From the NCBI GenBank assembly GCA_016839945.1, contig JAEOTE010000007.1:115799-179798 (forward strand): a stretch of DNA of 64,000 nt, written 5' to 3'. Below, piece after piece: positions 10,096 to 16,482 of this stretch (position 1 is the first letter of the stretch; every line of letters begins with the position of its first letter). This DNA comes from Candidatus Heimdallarchaeota archaeon. Lineage in GTDB: Archaea; Asgardarchaeota; Heimdallarchaeia; Heimdallarchaeales; Heimdallarchaeaceae. Made by a program: the position numbers and the translations under genes. A model generated the notes under the pieces. It saw only the letters and a list, made by a program, of their open reading frames with translations, was not told the origin of the DNA and searched no databases.

Positions 10096-11839
10096 GACAC
10101 CATACATTAGCACCAAATAATCTTCTTCCCAAAGGCATGAAGAGCTTAACTTTTTTTGTTGCACCATGAGCCAAGGCCGCAGCAATTCTGTCAGTTTCTA
10201 ACCTAAAATCAGTATAATTAACTGCTTCATCTTCTAAAATTTTTGTTAGATTATCTATGATTATTGGTGCAGATCTTACAAAGCGTGATAATCTTGCATG
10301 CTCTCTTCTTCTTCTTTTAGCTCTGCTTAAAAATGTCTTTAGTCTTCTCCCCAACTGCATTAATGCTAATCGTATCTCTTCCTCAATCTCAGGAACAATG
10401 GATATATATTCTTTACTTGTTTCTGGAAAAGGAATCTTAGTACTTACTACTGATACAGCTACAGCTAGAGGATCAGATTGCCTTGTTAACCCATATTCAT
10501 TCCATCTTATTGAAGAAACAGTATGAGAAATAACATCGTTCCCTGCTCCAAATATGAGTGGGATACGATTTGCGTACCTATAAATTATTTTATTATCTTG
10601 AACGGTAGCTCCCTTTACTTGCGAAGCTTCATTTACTCCCCCTCCATAACCTATTGCTACTTCTACAACAAAGGGATGACCAGAATAAGCTTTAGGAGCT
10701 CTTGTTACAGCTTCTACAAATTTAGGTTCCAGTTCTTTTTCTAAACCCCTCCTTAATCTATTCGATCCTAATGGTGATAAAGCAGTACCTTTTGGATCAT
10801 CAAACTGAAATATTCTATCTCTTTTTCTTTTAACATCTTTCGCTTCTTGGTAAGCTTTTACAAAACCTTCATGAACTATTCTTCTGATTTCGTGAGAGGT
10901 AATATCTTTTGGAGATTTGTTTGGATCAATCTCTAAAAGTTGGAAGAAACCTTCTGCTATTTCCTCATTTACTCCCATGAATTGTGTTGCTAGAAATTGC
11001 TTGAGTGTTTTGCTTTGACTTGCAGTTAATTCTGCCTTGAACTGAGTAATATCACACCCCCATGGATGAATTTTAACTGGTTGAGGAGGGGGAGGCATAT
11101 CATCTACAACACTAAGAAAGTCCAGATCTTCATATTCACCTTCTTTATCTGCAGGAACTTTGATTTTAAAACTGGAATAAGGGGTAATAATTGCTAATTG
11201 CTTAAAATATTCTTTTACGCTATTCTTAGCAAGCCTCCATGCTCCTGTAAAAGTGATTGATATTTCTGTTCCAGGTTCTTCAAGATAGTTTGGATCTCCT
11301 GGTAGGTACTCACGTTGTTCCATGATTACAGGTTCGTTCTTTTCAAGATTTATCATTAAATGAAGCTCATGGGTAATATCATCCATAAAGTATCTGCTTC
11401 GTATTTTTGCAGGTAAGTCAACAGATGACATAGAGTATAGCAAACACATTTTTGCTCCTAAACCAAAACGACCTCGTGTTTGAATTACTCCGTATTTTGT
11501 TCCAGTCAATACTCTCCCAAAAAGTTCAGCAATCTGGTGTCCAGGAACTCCTATCCCATTATCTTTACAGGTTAGTTGTAGAAAATCTAGATGCTTTTCT
11601 AATTTTCTGTATTGCGTAACATCAAGCAATTCATTTATTTCTCTGCTGGAAAGTTTTCTTAAGTCTAAATCAATAACAGGATTAATTCCTCTTTTTTCTG
11701 CTGCATCTAGTCCATTCTCAACTAACTCTCTGATACTTGTGAAAACAGCTCTCATTGAATTACCAAAACCAGCAATGGCTCTGTTTTCATTAAAGAAAGC
11801 AGCAGCTGACATTTTTTTTGTAACTGTATCTTCTGACAC
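1..11839 (-). CDS. Giant topoisomerase VI subunit B with tandem HhH-like repeats (3' end off window)
   Basis: The frame is open from a GTG at 11839 to the left edge, at least 3,946 codons, so the C terminus is missing. Residues 1 to about 570 are a DNA topoisomerase VI B subunit. They carry a GHKL ATPase with N box ELVENGLDA (38-46), G1 box DNGIGV (93-98) and G2 box GRFGLGAK (123-130), then a transducer domain with GTALSPLG, GHPFVVEV and the ATP-sensing lysine in STKIPF (near 467). Normal family members end at about 530-670 residues. Here over 3,300 further residues follow, mostly degenerate helical repeats with a core like L..NGI.TI.DLL. GTG is preferred over the ATG at 11812 because AAGGTG lies 8 bases upstream. 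No subunit A gene adjoins the start. A role as an ATP-driven DNA clamp or strand-passage partner is inference; the N-terminal family assignment is firm. Confidence 0.9.
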   Translation of the reverse strand, partial: MSEDTVTKKMSAAAFFNENRAIAGFGNSMRAVFTSIRELVENGLDAAEKRGINPVIDLDLRKLSSREINELLDVTQYRKLEKHLDFLQLTCKDNGIGVPGHQIAELFGRVLTGTKYGVIQTRGRFGLGAKMCLLYSMSSVDLPAKIRSRYFMDDITHELHLMINLEKNEPVIMEQREYLPGDPNYLEEPGTEISITFTGAWRLAKNSVKEYFKQLAIITPYSSFKIKVPADKEGEYEDLDFLSVVDDMPPPPQPVKIHPWGCDITQFKAELTASQSKTLKQFLATQFMGVNEEIAEGFFQLLEIDPNKSPKDITSHEIRRIVHEGFVKAYQEAKDVKRKRDRIFQFDDPKGTALSPLGSNRLRRGLEKELEPKFVEAVTRAPKAYSGHPFVVEVAIGYGGGVNEASQVKGATVQDNKIIYRYANRIPLIFGAGNDVISHTVSSIRWNEYGLTRQSDPLAVAVSVVSTKIPFPETSKEYISIVPEIEEEIRLALMQLGRRLKTFLSRAKRRRREHARLSRFVRSAPIIIDNLTKILEDEAVNYTDFRLETDRIAAALAHGATKKVKLFMPLGRRLFGANVWCPSRIQSVLRTNNIESISDFLITPSDNIAKLLELTKQDIYNIKLRTISELDREGMSPSFDPKLFVSRTIERRFTQNEKTIITLKEALYRRWIQNSYHYFATDFNKLQTVTGLLEKLFENKKEQLLHQYLLTKDKTSKAKSEKRKQLLASLTKVDDIKIDTLFPTFEYLKDNSKGLISQDTTIEEFLYQTKLPYSVNYQTEVTAVLVNYLQNIFSQLCDKFPTFSKTNVTKMKPDWTDAYTKNAFHRRKIKTIEDLINAKLDDLVVIKELERNLYNTFLDTLVKSSESIELSKFELISDEILREEETEAIKVLSQKGIKTLTNLISLPTASILKRDYKLIGDLLLKESKHKLISHIRESKKDKDLSHVKVIPKDIEQQLVNLQIFTTTAFLAFPSPQLRKLGLRKKDVERIKKSLGTPIFKWIKHQETLKTAGIVSIEEIFYNPPEAYNLTGEAKRTYLETANLLLTPISFAFPSLRRQSYLLQEIGINCIGRFSIWSNSDLSDVLNISEERVKDLKQSISEEEVKKNRTEFGKSLSLLSNQYPRLVQFIEKHNLTIQDLYSVYPTEKPTLNTGFWENIRHLNQLANMEIIELTQLYPDKFKDLSLLTEALLRLKLRNIVTVRQFLDLIPEIIESELNTAKERKLVIELHNNIKNRTFSETDQFSKEILLISEYDEFVQTLGLPISRISKLTLEDFDKLRNRGITAIHQLFEYTIDELAATLVRSTQETQQLIDVFAIEKKGTHFFEKSGNKYTSLISFEYEESERFSSHEIVSLILSGYDTVDKIFYLAHPLTFSSAVVNWNVIDKFRKLLRSPLTLVTWEKIIKKTVQVEESEETQEIEEVQTRTLTTQQLNILRNNGITKIIDLLVSKSEDIASFLGVDNEEAILLQRNVRISDTGIDLSELGILEPRIVRVLDENNIMTIEDLYFSTSKDKWNEEILPWDVIESFKAILNLSLDHISDMLDPEIIELLEKAKIRTLLGFMLSSPEVLMEKTGIPDERFETIKSALDFSDIFGYFSLPVYFLPSLSFSQTEILRENGIKTISEFILASSQKLSKLIKISPKDAESIITSLTSSSIQAMYEQKGIFAFETQLFDKLEQRLLSKDSIFHFERFQTIQEIFYTIEEQYYFSNPELWIKISAVKKYLTLPLKIFTEISEFSLEVLEQNDIHYVYQLLFIPDIDLKDPVLYRVVSTYSSKIIVMQAFHYFAKLPASVYNSSYFNRVIQEVENKTLSDVITDPKVIKDLTGKDKQYLTDHYNLTLIRSILELPLRITPFFTKIRKARREEYKNVIIGDVFEINLEEHSALSPFFSSLMETDSLNKLIMELAIPIASMGLPRELTLKLSKSSINTLIDFFSLPEKQLSEISGFSQKQIREIKEGLTYTDIVSFRLSQSHLIRPSELIPEKKLDELKDLGITDIETLFYSASLLGISEILQVDVYKKAKELLSGSIRFIGFLSYDEIKRLEYHEINSVIDLALLNRDELFTITQNPIYKEFHALDLISFDELSERRISSAIPLTVCPSIEEDYLEKLLDIGINSVQDFISRMEEIRESRPALVRLDIFREVQLYRSSVAFIGLDNHHVMKLIYSGVGDILSFITEDVSTISLLLNMSEKKVQTYLDKITPSNLMKEVKRKGVELVNFFVLSKGKINSLLKSGKIHVQDLYSSNYQAYPTLSVSGDYMRDFLNACHISIYRISELSSEEKLNLTSEGILRLIDLFNCSDKDLKRALNGSIPKTISSARKGTFTLSKGRTLTLNEPIINLLKSLEFDPTKKAVEDIFGFIPDALLQLSESERIEKISSIAFIEQLVSFLCLNVLALPGFDISSKGVLWNNGIKHVIELLSTNVNTIIGIPKAVAKQIRIFQREFNLSTRMSETFSYYIDHALSFPNKAEEQFMKYGLSSALLLVDFIPHPVFDFGDIEKSLIRIITSNMFKPISWLISNVELNIAQLNILSQSDCNNIVSGLLCLSEKEENHDLHSKIVEVLNSIVIQISPPEWAIKLSDIKIVSDSALIKRLKDEKILYLDELLSLDSKIVEKRELLSEVCPLLLSLKSIPLSYIGNLTSKQIEKLKHNGIRNLYQFLLIPAPLLAKLINVAEEKIRTIKTTIDIKSLEENVKLIGLDLSLFSEITKETKTILSEYGCVSLVQASELNLDLIPIPIEEKKNLVKLISILLTPITLIGKSLKLKDTEIKDLLNSNITTYNDLLAIPQKNWPASFSKLITKQKEEPDYLVKNLKKIDKFGISIEMLGLPKKTATSLLQIGITTVEHLFFVPVSHIVTNSKVKGKEVDDYRSQLSNNISYLSSITKESLDYCYEKGFTTIIEHLIFLNKLPKNIQDEIILSLSLIKGIKEEGFKEPLSELEVDLSNKGYSSYKSILTSPTFKDDEVIFKKITPYLLANLRFLDFDPKDLEKMKSAGVNIIADIFYLSPKVIATTSKVKVTTIQNTIKNFKVDSIVQRIDSVAEQNLKEIFFLSAQDRNYLKSIGIYNLEDLMNNTIYDWLVSEKKIKQIQNKAEEVYNTSVLYYPKINQKNLNEIKSNYLDSGIVTFRDLMKTSDATEKANIVGFLGDYLASKEGIIANYISKDQYIEESDVKELFTKKTKTTKIKSILDLITTLYQKEDSLSDLGLKIEQTFSKPISSLAVLTKADLQILEDKSIYTIGDLIIKPISSWMILSPAKLKDKILEITSSLTYKKIETDVKKKVQLSRVKIFDSETKKEIQKHYSTMDDLIFALNKETFTFSKSLANKIKRILKLPIELLLLPDVTIKSWKNIQNYVKNLEEFYLLTNKELASILLLKQAEVEKIRYSLTSSNFGSHPVIKESKIFSAKDIAILNQRSIKYYSDLFDEEVSLDKIPNYLLDKIKVFEKLVLKDLVSKTEYSLNLLDLAYLSMNLNKISVTKKQREDIQNAINSIFNKGITLMQVLNLESKDQKLDMSDSSIEYLLLLQKHEKELYNKTISKLHSKISKKYNELSYHLKRTIILLQPNRLKVDIISKLPYRSIDELLLEDYNKIKSQIPDPVFLRNLRNISLITLKELEGSLTSIPKDLLSGSNISILKKGFILSVEEALVFNKQAKSKTSSVWKTSDSLKNMVETDLFSLPPVRENKKIYDLMNKMKLQTVFDFLIYCKSLSEIEYETTCTSLLPKLSSTRVERMMSSEQKRLSSFIKDKEILSFLRKEDIRTIGILLEYIESKDPKDYSSEIVKIIEKLRAPMLIFINQPRLLEKFHNEGIIQVIDFVSIPDIRKAISVSLTEQEQAIVKSLQDKMNSQLVNETLKSKSYSVKKIGLFDANIRKLLIKSGYTTIAHLNVSEELIVKTSKLNSIQVSRIKRNLDLPFYYLSDIISDNPQSVAELHKNNIHTLWDIFAQ

Positions 11840-11894
11840 GATTGCTACACCTTACATTAAACCTTAAATTAGTTTCTACTATTTTATGATATAT

Positions 11895-11906
11895 GTTATT
11901 TATAAC
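11895..11906 (-). promoter_or_regulatory. TATA box of the giant topoisomerase VI B gene
   Basis: Read on the minus strand the site is GTTATAAATAAC, a good archaeal TATA element. Its expected start of transcription (about 27 bases downstream) leaves a leader of some 35 bases before the GTG at 11839. AAGGTG in that leader is a plausible Shine-Dalgarno site. Confidence 0.55.
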
Positions 11907-11983
11907 TAGTATGTTTATATTAAACGTATTAGTATTTAAAGATAAATTTTACCGGCAAAAACTCTGAAAAGGAGGAAAGAGGT

Positions 11984-12003
11984 AAAAAGAAAAATAGAAA
12001 AAG
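11984..12003 (-). terminator. T-rich terminator after the CD36-like gene
   Basis: Directly after the TAA stop the minus strand carries three runs of five T separated by single or double other bases. Such oligo-T stretches are the usual archaeal intrinsic terminators, and the next gene downstream has its own TATA box. Confidence 0.5.
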
Positions 12004-15000
12004 TTATTTCTTTTTCAATTTAAATTCTGGAGAAGTTCTATGAAGTACAACTGAAGTTATAGCAAAACCTATTGTAACAAAGAATAATGCACCAAAAGCT
12101 CCTATAGTTCTTGAAGTATCAACTTTATCTATTTCATCCAAGAATTGACCTTTTATGTCATCATAATATACTTCAGTAGCTATAGTTCTGTCATACTGCC
12201 AGAATAGACTACTCATGTCACCAGCAAAACCTGGATTTCCTTGATGCCATGTAGGATATTGATGAACTTTATCAACATGCATTGGATTACTGCCATATTT
12301 TGATGGATTTAGGAGTGAGAACATTTCTACGTGTTGTTCAGCTCTAGAGTTATAGTCTAATCTGTCCTTTCTATCAACAACAGTTCCAGTTTCTCCTTCT
12401 ACTAGCATTTCAAGCTTGTGTTGAGGATCAGTAGTTCTTCCAGGTAAGGAGTTTGTTAAATGCACATCAGAAGGTTTCAAACCCATATTATGCATTTGAT
12501 CCCAAATACCTGTGTAGATAAAGGTTGTATTAATAAAATTAGCTGCGGTCATCCAATAGGTTTGTTCATTGTATGTTTCTTTTACTGGAAAATCAGATTG
12601 ACAGAAGTAATAAAACACTACTTCATCATAGTACAAAGCGTAATCGTTTGCTAGATAAACAAAAGGTCTAAAGAAAGATTCAAACCATTGATTTCGTTCT
12701 CCTCCTTCTATTTGAGGATAACCTATGAATGAATCATATGTTGAATTGTAAACTGCTTCTTCTTGTAAATAAGGCCAATATTCAAATTGAACTTTCGAAT
12801 GGGCATACCAACATTCTAAGTATGTATGAAGCTCATCTTTATTTTCGAGAGTGAATGTTTCTGATACTGGTTCTATTTGGTAGTGGATTAAACCTTCAGA
12901 ATAATCTGCTAGGTAAAGTTCATTTCCATCTGCATAAACTCCATAAGCTTTTCCTAGGTGATCAGATCCATTAAGTCGATAAAGCTCCGATGGAGAGCTT
13001 TTTGATGACACATTAACTACTGTGAGCCCATCTTCTCCTTGTGTTAGGAAAACTTTGGTTGAATCAATGTAGAGATTATTGTAATATGATTCACTTGGAT
13101 CGAAACCATACTTCCCTTCTAGTGTAAGGTCAGCTCCAATACTGAATATAAGTAATCCTTCTACTTCATCAAGTACATAGAGATATGAACCTTCAACCTT
13201 TAAATCAAGGATATTATTAAGTTCAGTGAAGTTTGCTGAATCATAATGCTGATACAGTTCATCAGGTTCGAAAGTCAGGCTGTCTAATCGGACGATATCT
13301 ATTCCATCAGTCCCCAAACCAACATAAGCATTTGTTCCACTTACAGCAATAGATAATGCATCTCCTGAAGTTTCATTAAATGTAGAAAATGTGTTACTTA
13401 GCGTACCATCATCTGAAATCCCTACAGATGTAATACCATACTCCCCATTGGCAATATAAAGATAATAAGTAGGACTAGTGGTGCCAAATAAACCATAATC
13501 AATATCGTGCATATCAGCTCTTCCATAGTTAGTCCATTGTTCCAATTCTTCGATGAATACAGGTTCAGTTGCATTCAGGACTTCTAAACCTCGTTCTCCT
13601 TCAGTTGCATAAATAATAGAGTCAATAACTGTAAGTGAAGTTACTTCTCCTGAATAGTCTCCATATTGTCCTACTGCTAAGAAAAGTGGATGAGTTGTAT
13701 TTACAATTTTAATATCATTTTTACCTTCAATTACATATGCCATTCCGTCTTTAACAAAAACATCCATTGATTTTGATCTCTCAAAAGAAGGAATATTGCC
13801 AATTGCCAAGATTTTACCTACATCTTGAATATTATTTACTCCAGTTCTATGAGCATAATAAAGATCGTTGTTCCAATCGACATCTGTTGATTCAAGAGTT
13901 TGATTAACAATCAGTGGAAACTTTTTATTTCCTAGAAGGACATCTTCAACACCAGTTAACCATTCTAGTGTTGTTCTTCTACAAACGTATGAGATTTGAT
14001 TTTCAAATAACCAGTTGAGTGAAGGTTTTCCTAAGAGGAAATTCATATATTCAGCAAATGATTTTGCATGAGTTTTTTCAATTTCAGTGTCAATACCATA
14101 TATATCTGTTAATAATTGCTCTACATCAACTATTAAATCATCAACAGCTGTATAATCCAACCCTCTAACTAGATCTAAGAAGAATTTAGCAGATCCTTTA
14201 TCACCAGTTAAAATTGAATAATCTTTACCATTATATGTAGCATTGTATAAGATCCTGTAACTTGTTGCTCTGTCAAAATCTAAATCTGGAAAAGCAGGAC
14301 GAACACTAATCCAATTGTGTGGTATGTAAGTTCCTATATCTATTAAATTTTCTTCGTTTGCAAAGGTTTGGTTTAATACAATAGAAGCTAAATCTTGATC
14401 GCTATAACCAAAACTATCTTTAAAACCAAGTAGTTCTTGTTGCAGAAGATAAGAAGCAACATAAGCTTGGAAACCGTATTCGGTTCCATTTCCAAGATGT
14501 TCTAGATAATAAGGCCACATATAATTGAAATTTAAAACATATTCGTTTCCAGTTAATTCTGATGAATCTTGGTTTAAGATATATTGTTTTCTTTTAGTAA
14601 AAACAACATAATCATCTTGTCCCTCTACTGAACTAAATTCTTTAACGGTTTTGTTAATAATAACATCGAATGTTAAATCTCCTTGAACCGTTATGTATCC
14701 TATACGAGCATTATAGTCTACAAATGCTTCCCTATCACTCACATTATAAAAAGTAAAAGTAGCTGTATTATAATATCTTGATTCATTGTTTTGAACTCCC
14801 ATATACATCCAATCTGAAAAATCGTCGGATCCTGTATAGGGTACAATATCATCTTCACTAATTATTCCATAAGCAAAAATTCTTTCAGTAATCTCTGCCA
14901 TGCTGATTTTTGATCTTAAAGGTAGTAAGATACCCATTGCTATTGAAGATCCTAATGTTACAATAATAATCATTGCTCCTAATGCGGTTCTTAATCTAGC

Positions 15001-15006
15001 TTGCAT
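12004..15006 (-). CDS. CD36/LIMP-2-like two-helix surface protein with inserted LVIVD beta-propeller
   Basis: A 1,000-residue protein with one membrane helix at each end (about 8-30 and 966-992) and a large outside domain rich in N-glycosylation sequons. This topology matches class B scavenger receptors. Residues 83-160 (FTFYNVSD, then VQGDLTFDV, then YVVFTKRKQY and VLNFN) follow the order of the CD36/LIMP-2 beginning (F.F.NVT.P, V.E.GPYTYR, a hydrophobic strand, TLN). GKDYSILTGD (260-269) resembles its GDYVFLTGED segment, and VEGETGTVV (near 869) its D..P.TG.V segment. Residues about 410-730 are LVIVD-type propeller repeats (SMDVFVKDGMAYVIEG and similar). ATG start; TATA box about 50 bases upstream. 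The CD36 relation is by eye only; an unrelated propeller surface protein is the alternative. Confidence 0.6.
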   Translation of the reverse strand: MQARLRTALGAMIIIVTLGSSIAMGILLPLRSKISMAEITERIFAYGIISEDDIVPYTGSDDFSDWMYMGVQNNESRYYNTATFTFYNVSDREAFVDYNARIGYITVQGDLTFDVIINKTVKEFSSVEGQDDYVVFTKRKQYILNQDSSELTGNEYVLNFNYMWPYYLEHLGNGTEYGFQAYVASYLLQQELLGFKDSFGYSDQDLASIVLNQTFANEENLIDIGTYIPHNWISVRPAFPDLDFDRATSYRILYNATYNGKDYSILTGDKGSAKFFLDLVRGLDYTAVDDLIVDVEQLLTDIYGIDTEIEKTHAKSFAEYMNFLLGKPSLNWLFENQISYVCRRTTLEWLTGVEDVLLGNKKFPLIVNQTLESTDVDWNNDLYYAHRTGVNNIQDVGKILAIGNIPSFERSKSMDVFVKDGMAYVIEGKNDIKIVNTTHPLFLAVGQYGDYSGEVTSLTVIDSIIYATEGERGLEVLNATEPVFIEELEQWTNYGRADMHDIDYGLFGTTSPTYYLYIANGEYGITSVGISDDGTLSNTFSTFNETSGDALSIAVSGTNAYVGLGTDGIDIVRLDSLTFEPDELYQHYDSANFTELNNILDLKVEGSYLYVLDEVEGLLIFSIGADLTLEGKYGFDPSESYYNNLYIDSTKVFLTQGEDGLTVVNVSSKSSPSELYRLNGSDHLGKAYGVYADGNELYLADYSEGLIHYQIEPVSETFTLENKDELHTYLECWYAHSKVQFEYWPYLQEEAVYNSTYDSFIGYPQIEGGERNQWFESFFRPFVYLANDYALYYDEVVFYYFCQSDFPVKETYNEQTYWMTAANFINTTFIYTGIWDQMHNMGLKPSDVHLTNSLPGRTTDPQHKLEMLVEGETGTVVDRKDRLDYNSRAEQHVEMFSLLNPSKYGSNPMHVDKVHQYPTWHQGNPGFAGDMSSLFWQYDRTIATEVYYDDIKGQFLDEIDKVDTSRTIGAFGALFFVTIGFAITSVVLHRTSPEFKLKKK

Positions 15007-15050
15007 ACTTTATCACGATATCGTCTAATTTATTGTTTCGTCTCACAAGA

Positions 15051-15060
15051 TATATTTAAA
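15051..15060 (-). promoter_or_regulatory. TATA box of the CD36-like gene
   Basis: Minus-strand TTTAAATATA lies about 45 bases before the ATG at 15006, leaving a leader of roughly 20 bases. The gene therefore probably has its own promoter although it follows the degenerate tubulin-like gene in the same direction. Confidence 0.45.
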
Positions 15061-15138
15061 GGTAATGACTAGAGCATTACTTCTGAGACTGAATTGAAAG
15101 AAGGAAGATTTGTGCTATTATATATTTTGTGCAATGTA

Positions 15139-16395
15139 TTAATTTTCGCTATTTTCTGCTCTTACTTTAATAAGATAGTTAGGTTTTTCCCATATAACAT
15201 CCAAATCTGAAAGGTCTATGGTTCCCATACTCTCCTCATTTTCACCATAAATTTCTACAAAAATCTTCGAAAACAAATCATATTTACCCAAGATTTGATT
15301 TGGTAACATGTTACTTGTGAAAATTCCTCTAATAAGCGCACCATTTGTTCTCTTAGGAAGGATTGAGAACATTACATCAAGGTTCGAGTAATTTCTTCTA
15401 ATCTTCTGATATTCCTTTGTAATTAATCCTTGGTTACCTGGCTGGATTACTAGGAAACCTCTAGTGGATTGATCCTCTGTTATGAAGTTCCAAGCAAGTT
15501 TATTATTTTCTATTAACTTCGATAATACAGGATTATTGTCATAAACATCGACTGAATATATTAAGCAAGGTCCTTTTGTTTCGTTGAAGATTCTTAGAAA
15601 ATTACTTAAATCTATATGGTAGAACTCTGAGGGTGTTTGTGATGCAATAAGAAGATCTGAAATAATATGAGCCTCTCTATCATATAGTTTAGATTTCAAG
15701 ATATCTAAATCTACATTCGTATTGGCTTTTATTAAGCTATTTTCATCATACAAAATAAAGGGTACATCAATATCTGTTGATTCTTTCATTAACCTATGAA
15801 TGGTTGTAAGAACATTGAATTCTTGGATTATCTCTATCTCATGTGGTGGAATATGAAAAGACAAGATAGGCTGAAGGTTTTTTTCTTTTAGGTATTCAAC
15901 TATTTTAGTTATTAACCCAATAGTAAAAGCATCGTTTTCTACAAATATGAAAATAAGAGAGGTATCTTTAAATTGTTTGTTTAATTCTTGTGTTACTTTT
16001 TCTTTATTCTCCTCAAACCATGCAATTCCTCTTGAAAAAGTATTTTCCAACAATTTCAATGTAGGAGTCTCAAGAAAAGGAATGTTAGCACCTAAATCTT
16101 GTGATAGGTTTGAACGAGAAATCAAAAGTGAGGACGGAAACTTATCTTTAATTTGATTATTCATCGCTTTAAGAATCTCAAACCCATAATTTTCAGTAAA
16201 TATTAAACCAGAGGAGATTTTATTAATCTCAGCTTCTACAAAAAGTGTGTCTGATGATTCGCTTCCAGATAATTGTTTATCTGTCGTTTTGCTTTGTTTT
16301 ATTATTGATTCAAAATTAAAACTATAAAGTGCATTATATTTTTCAGGAGGATCTCCCTCTATTTTTTTTCCTTTTTTTCTGAATAGCGCTTTCAT
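15139..16395 (-). CDS. Degenerate tubulin/FtsZ-superfamily protein lacking GTP-binding motifs
   Basis: A 418-residue soluble protein that can be aligned by eye along its length with the FtsZ-like GTPase at 19344-20483. The strand LIFIFVENDAF (147-157) sits where that protein has LIVGSGGGTGS, so the glycine-rich T4 loop is lost. The T1 region (near 66-72) also lacks GxGNAG. The following elements correspond: VPFILYDENSL to CPVILFDNEKL, then a helix, then CLIYSVDV to GVIVSLD, then TRGFLVIQPGNQ to LGYLTISTPTTY, and LIRGIFTSNM to TIRGILTGIH. The first 60 residues are basic and low in complexity. It probably cannot bind GTP and may act as a partner or cap of the active paralogue (inference). ATG start. 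Confidence 0.6.
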   Translation of the reverse strand: MKALFRKKGKKIEGDPPEKYNALYSFNFESIIKQSKTTDKQLSGSESSDTLFVEAEINKISSGLIFTENYGFEILKAMNNQIKDKFPSSLLISRSNLSQDLGANIPFLETPTLKLLENTFSRGIAWFEENKEKVTQELNKQFKDTSLIFIFVENDAFTIGLITKIVEYLKEKNLQPILSFHIPPHEIEIIQEFNVLTTIHRLMKESTDIDVPFILYDENSLIKANTNVDLDILKSKLYDREAHIISDLLIASQTPSEFYHIDLSNFLRIFNETKGPCLIYSVDVYDNNPVLSKLIENNKLAWNFITEDQSTRGFLVIQPGNQGLITKEYQKIRRNYSNLDVMFSILPKRTNGALIRGIFTSNMLPNQILGKYDLFSKIFVEIYGENEESMGTIDLSDLDVIWEKPNYLIKVRAENSEN

Positions 16396-16482
16396 TTTAC
16401 ATCACTTTTTCAAATACAGATATTTCACCTTTCTTTTAAGACTTTTTCATTGATGATTTGGATAAATTGTTTATTCATTAAA

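Noticed and set aside
525-10744. Eight short plus-strand reading frames in the first 11 kb, up to 154 codons
   Set aside because: Seven of the eight lie in the same plus frame, opposite the giant minus-strand gene, have no recognisable motifs, and are antisense shadows of its repeats.
12004-15006. Plain PQQ or WD-type propeller enzyme
   Set aside because: The propeller repeats cover only about 320 residues in the middle. The end helices and flanking segments fit a two-helix receptor better.
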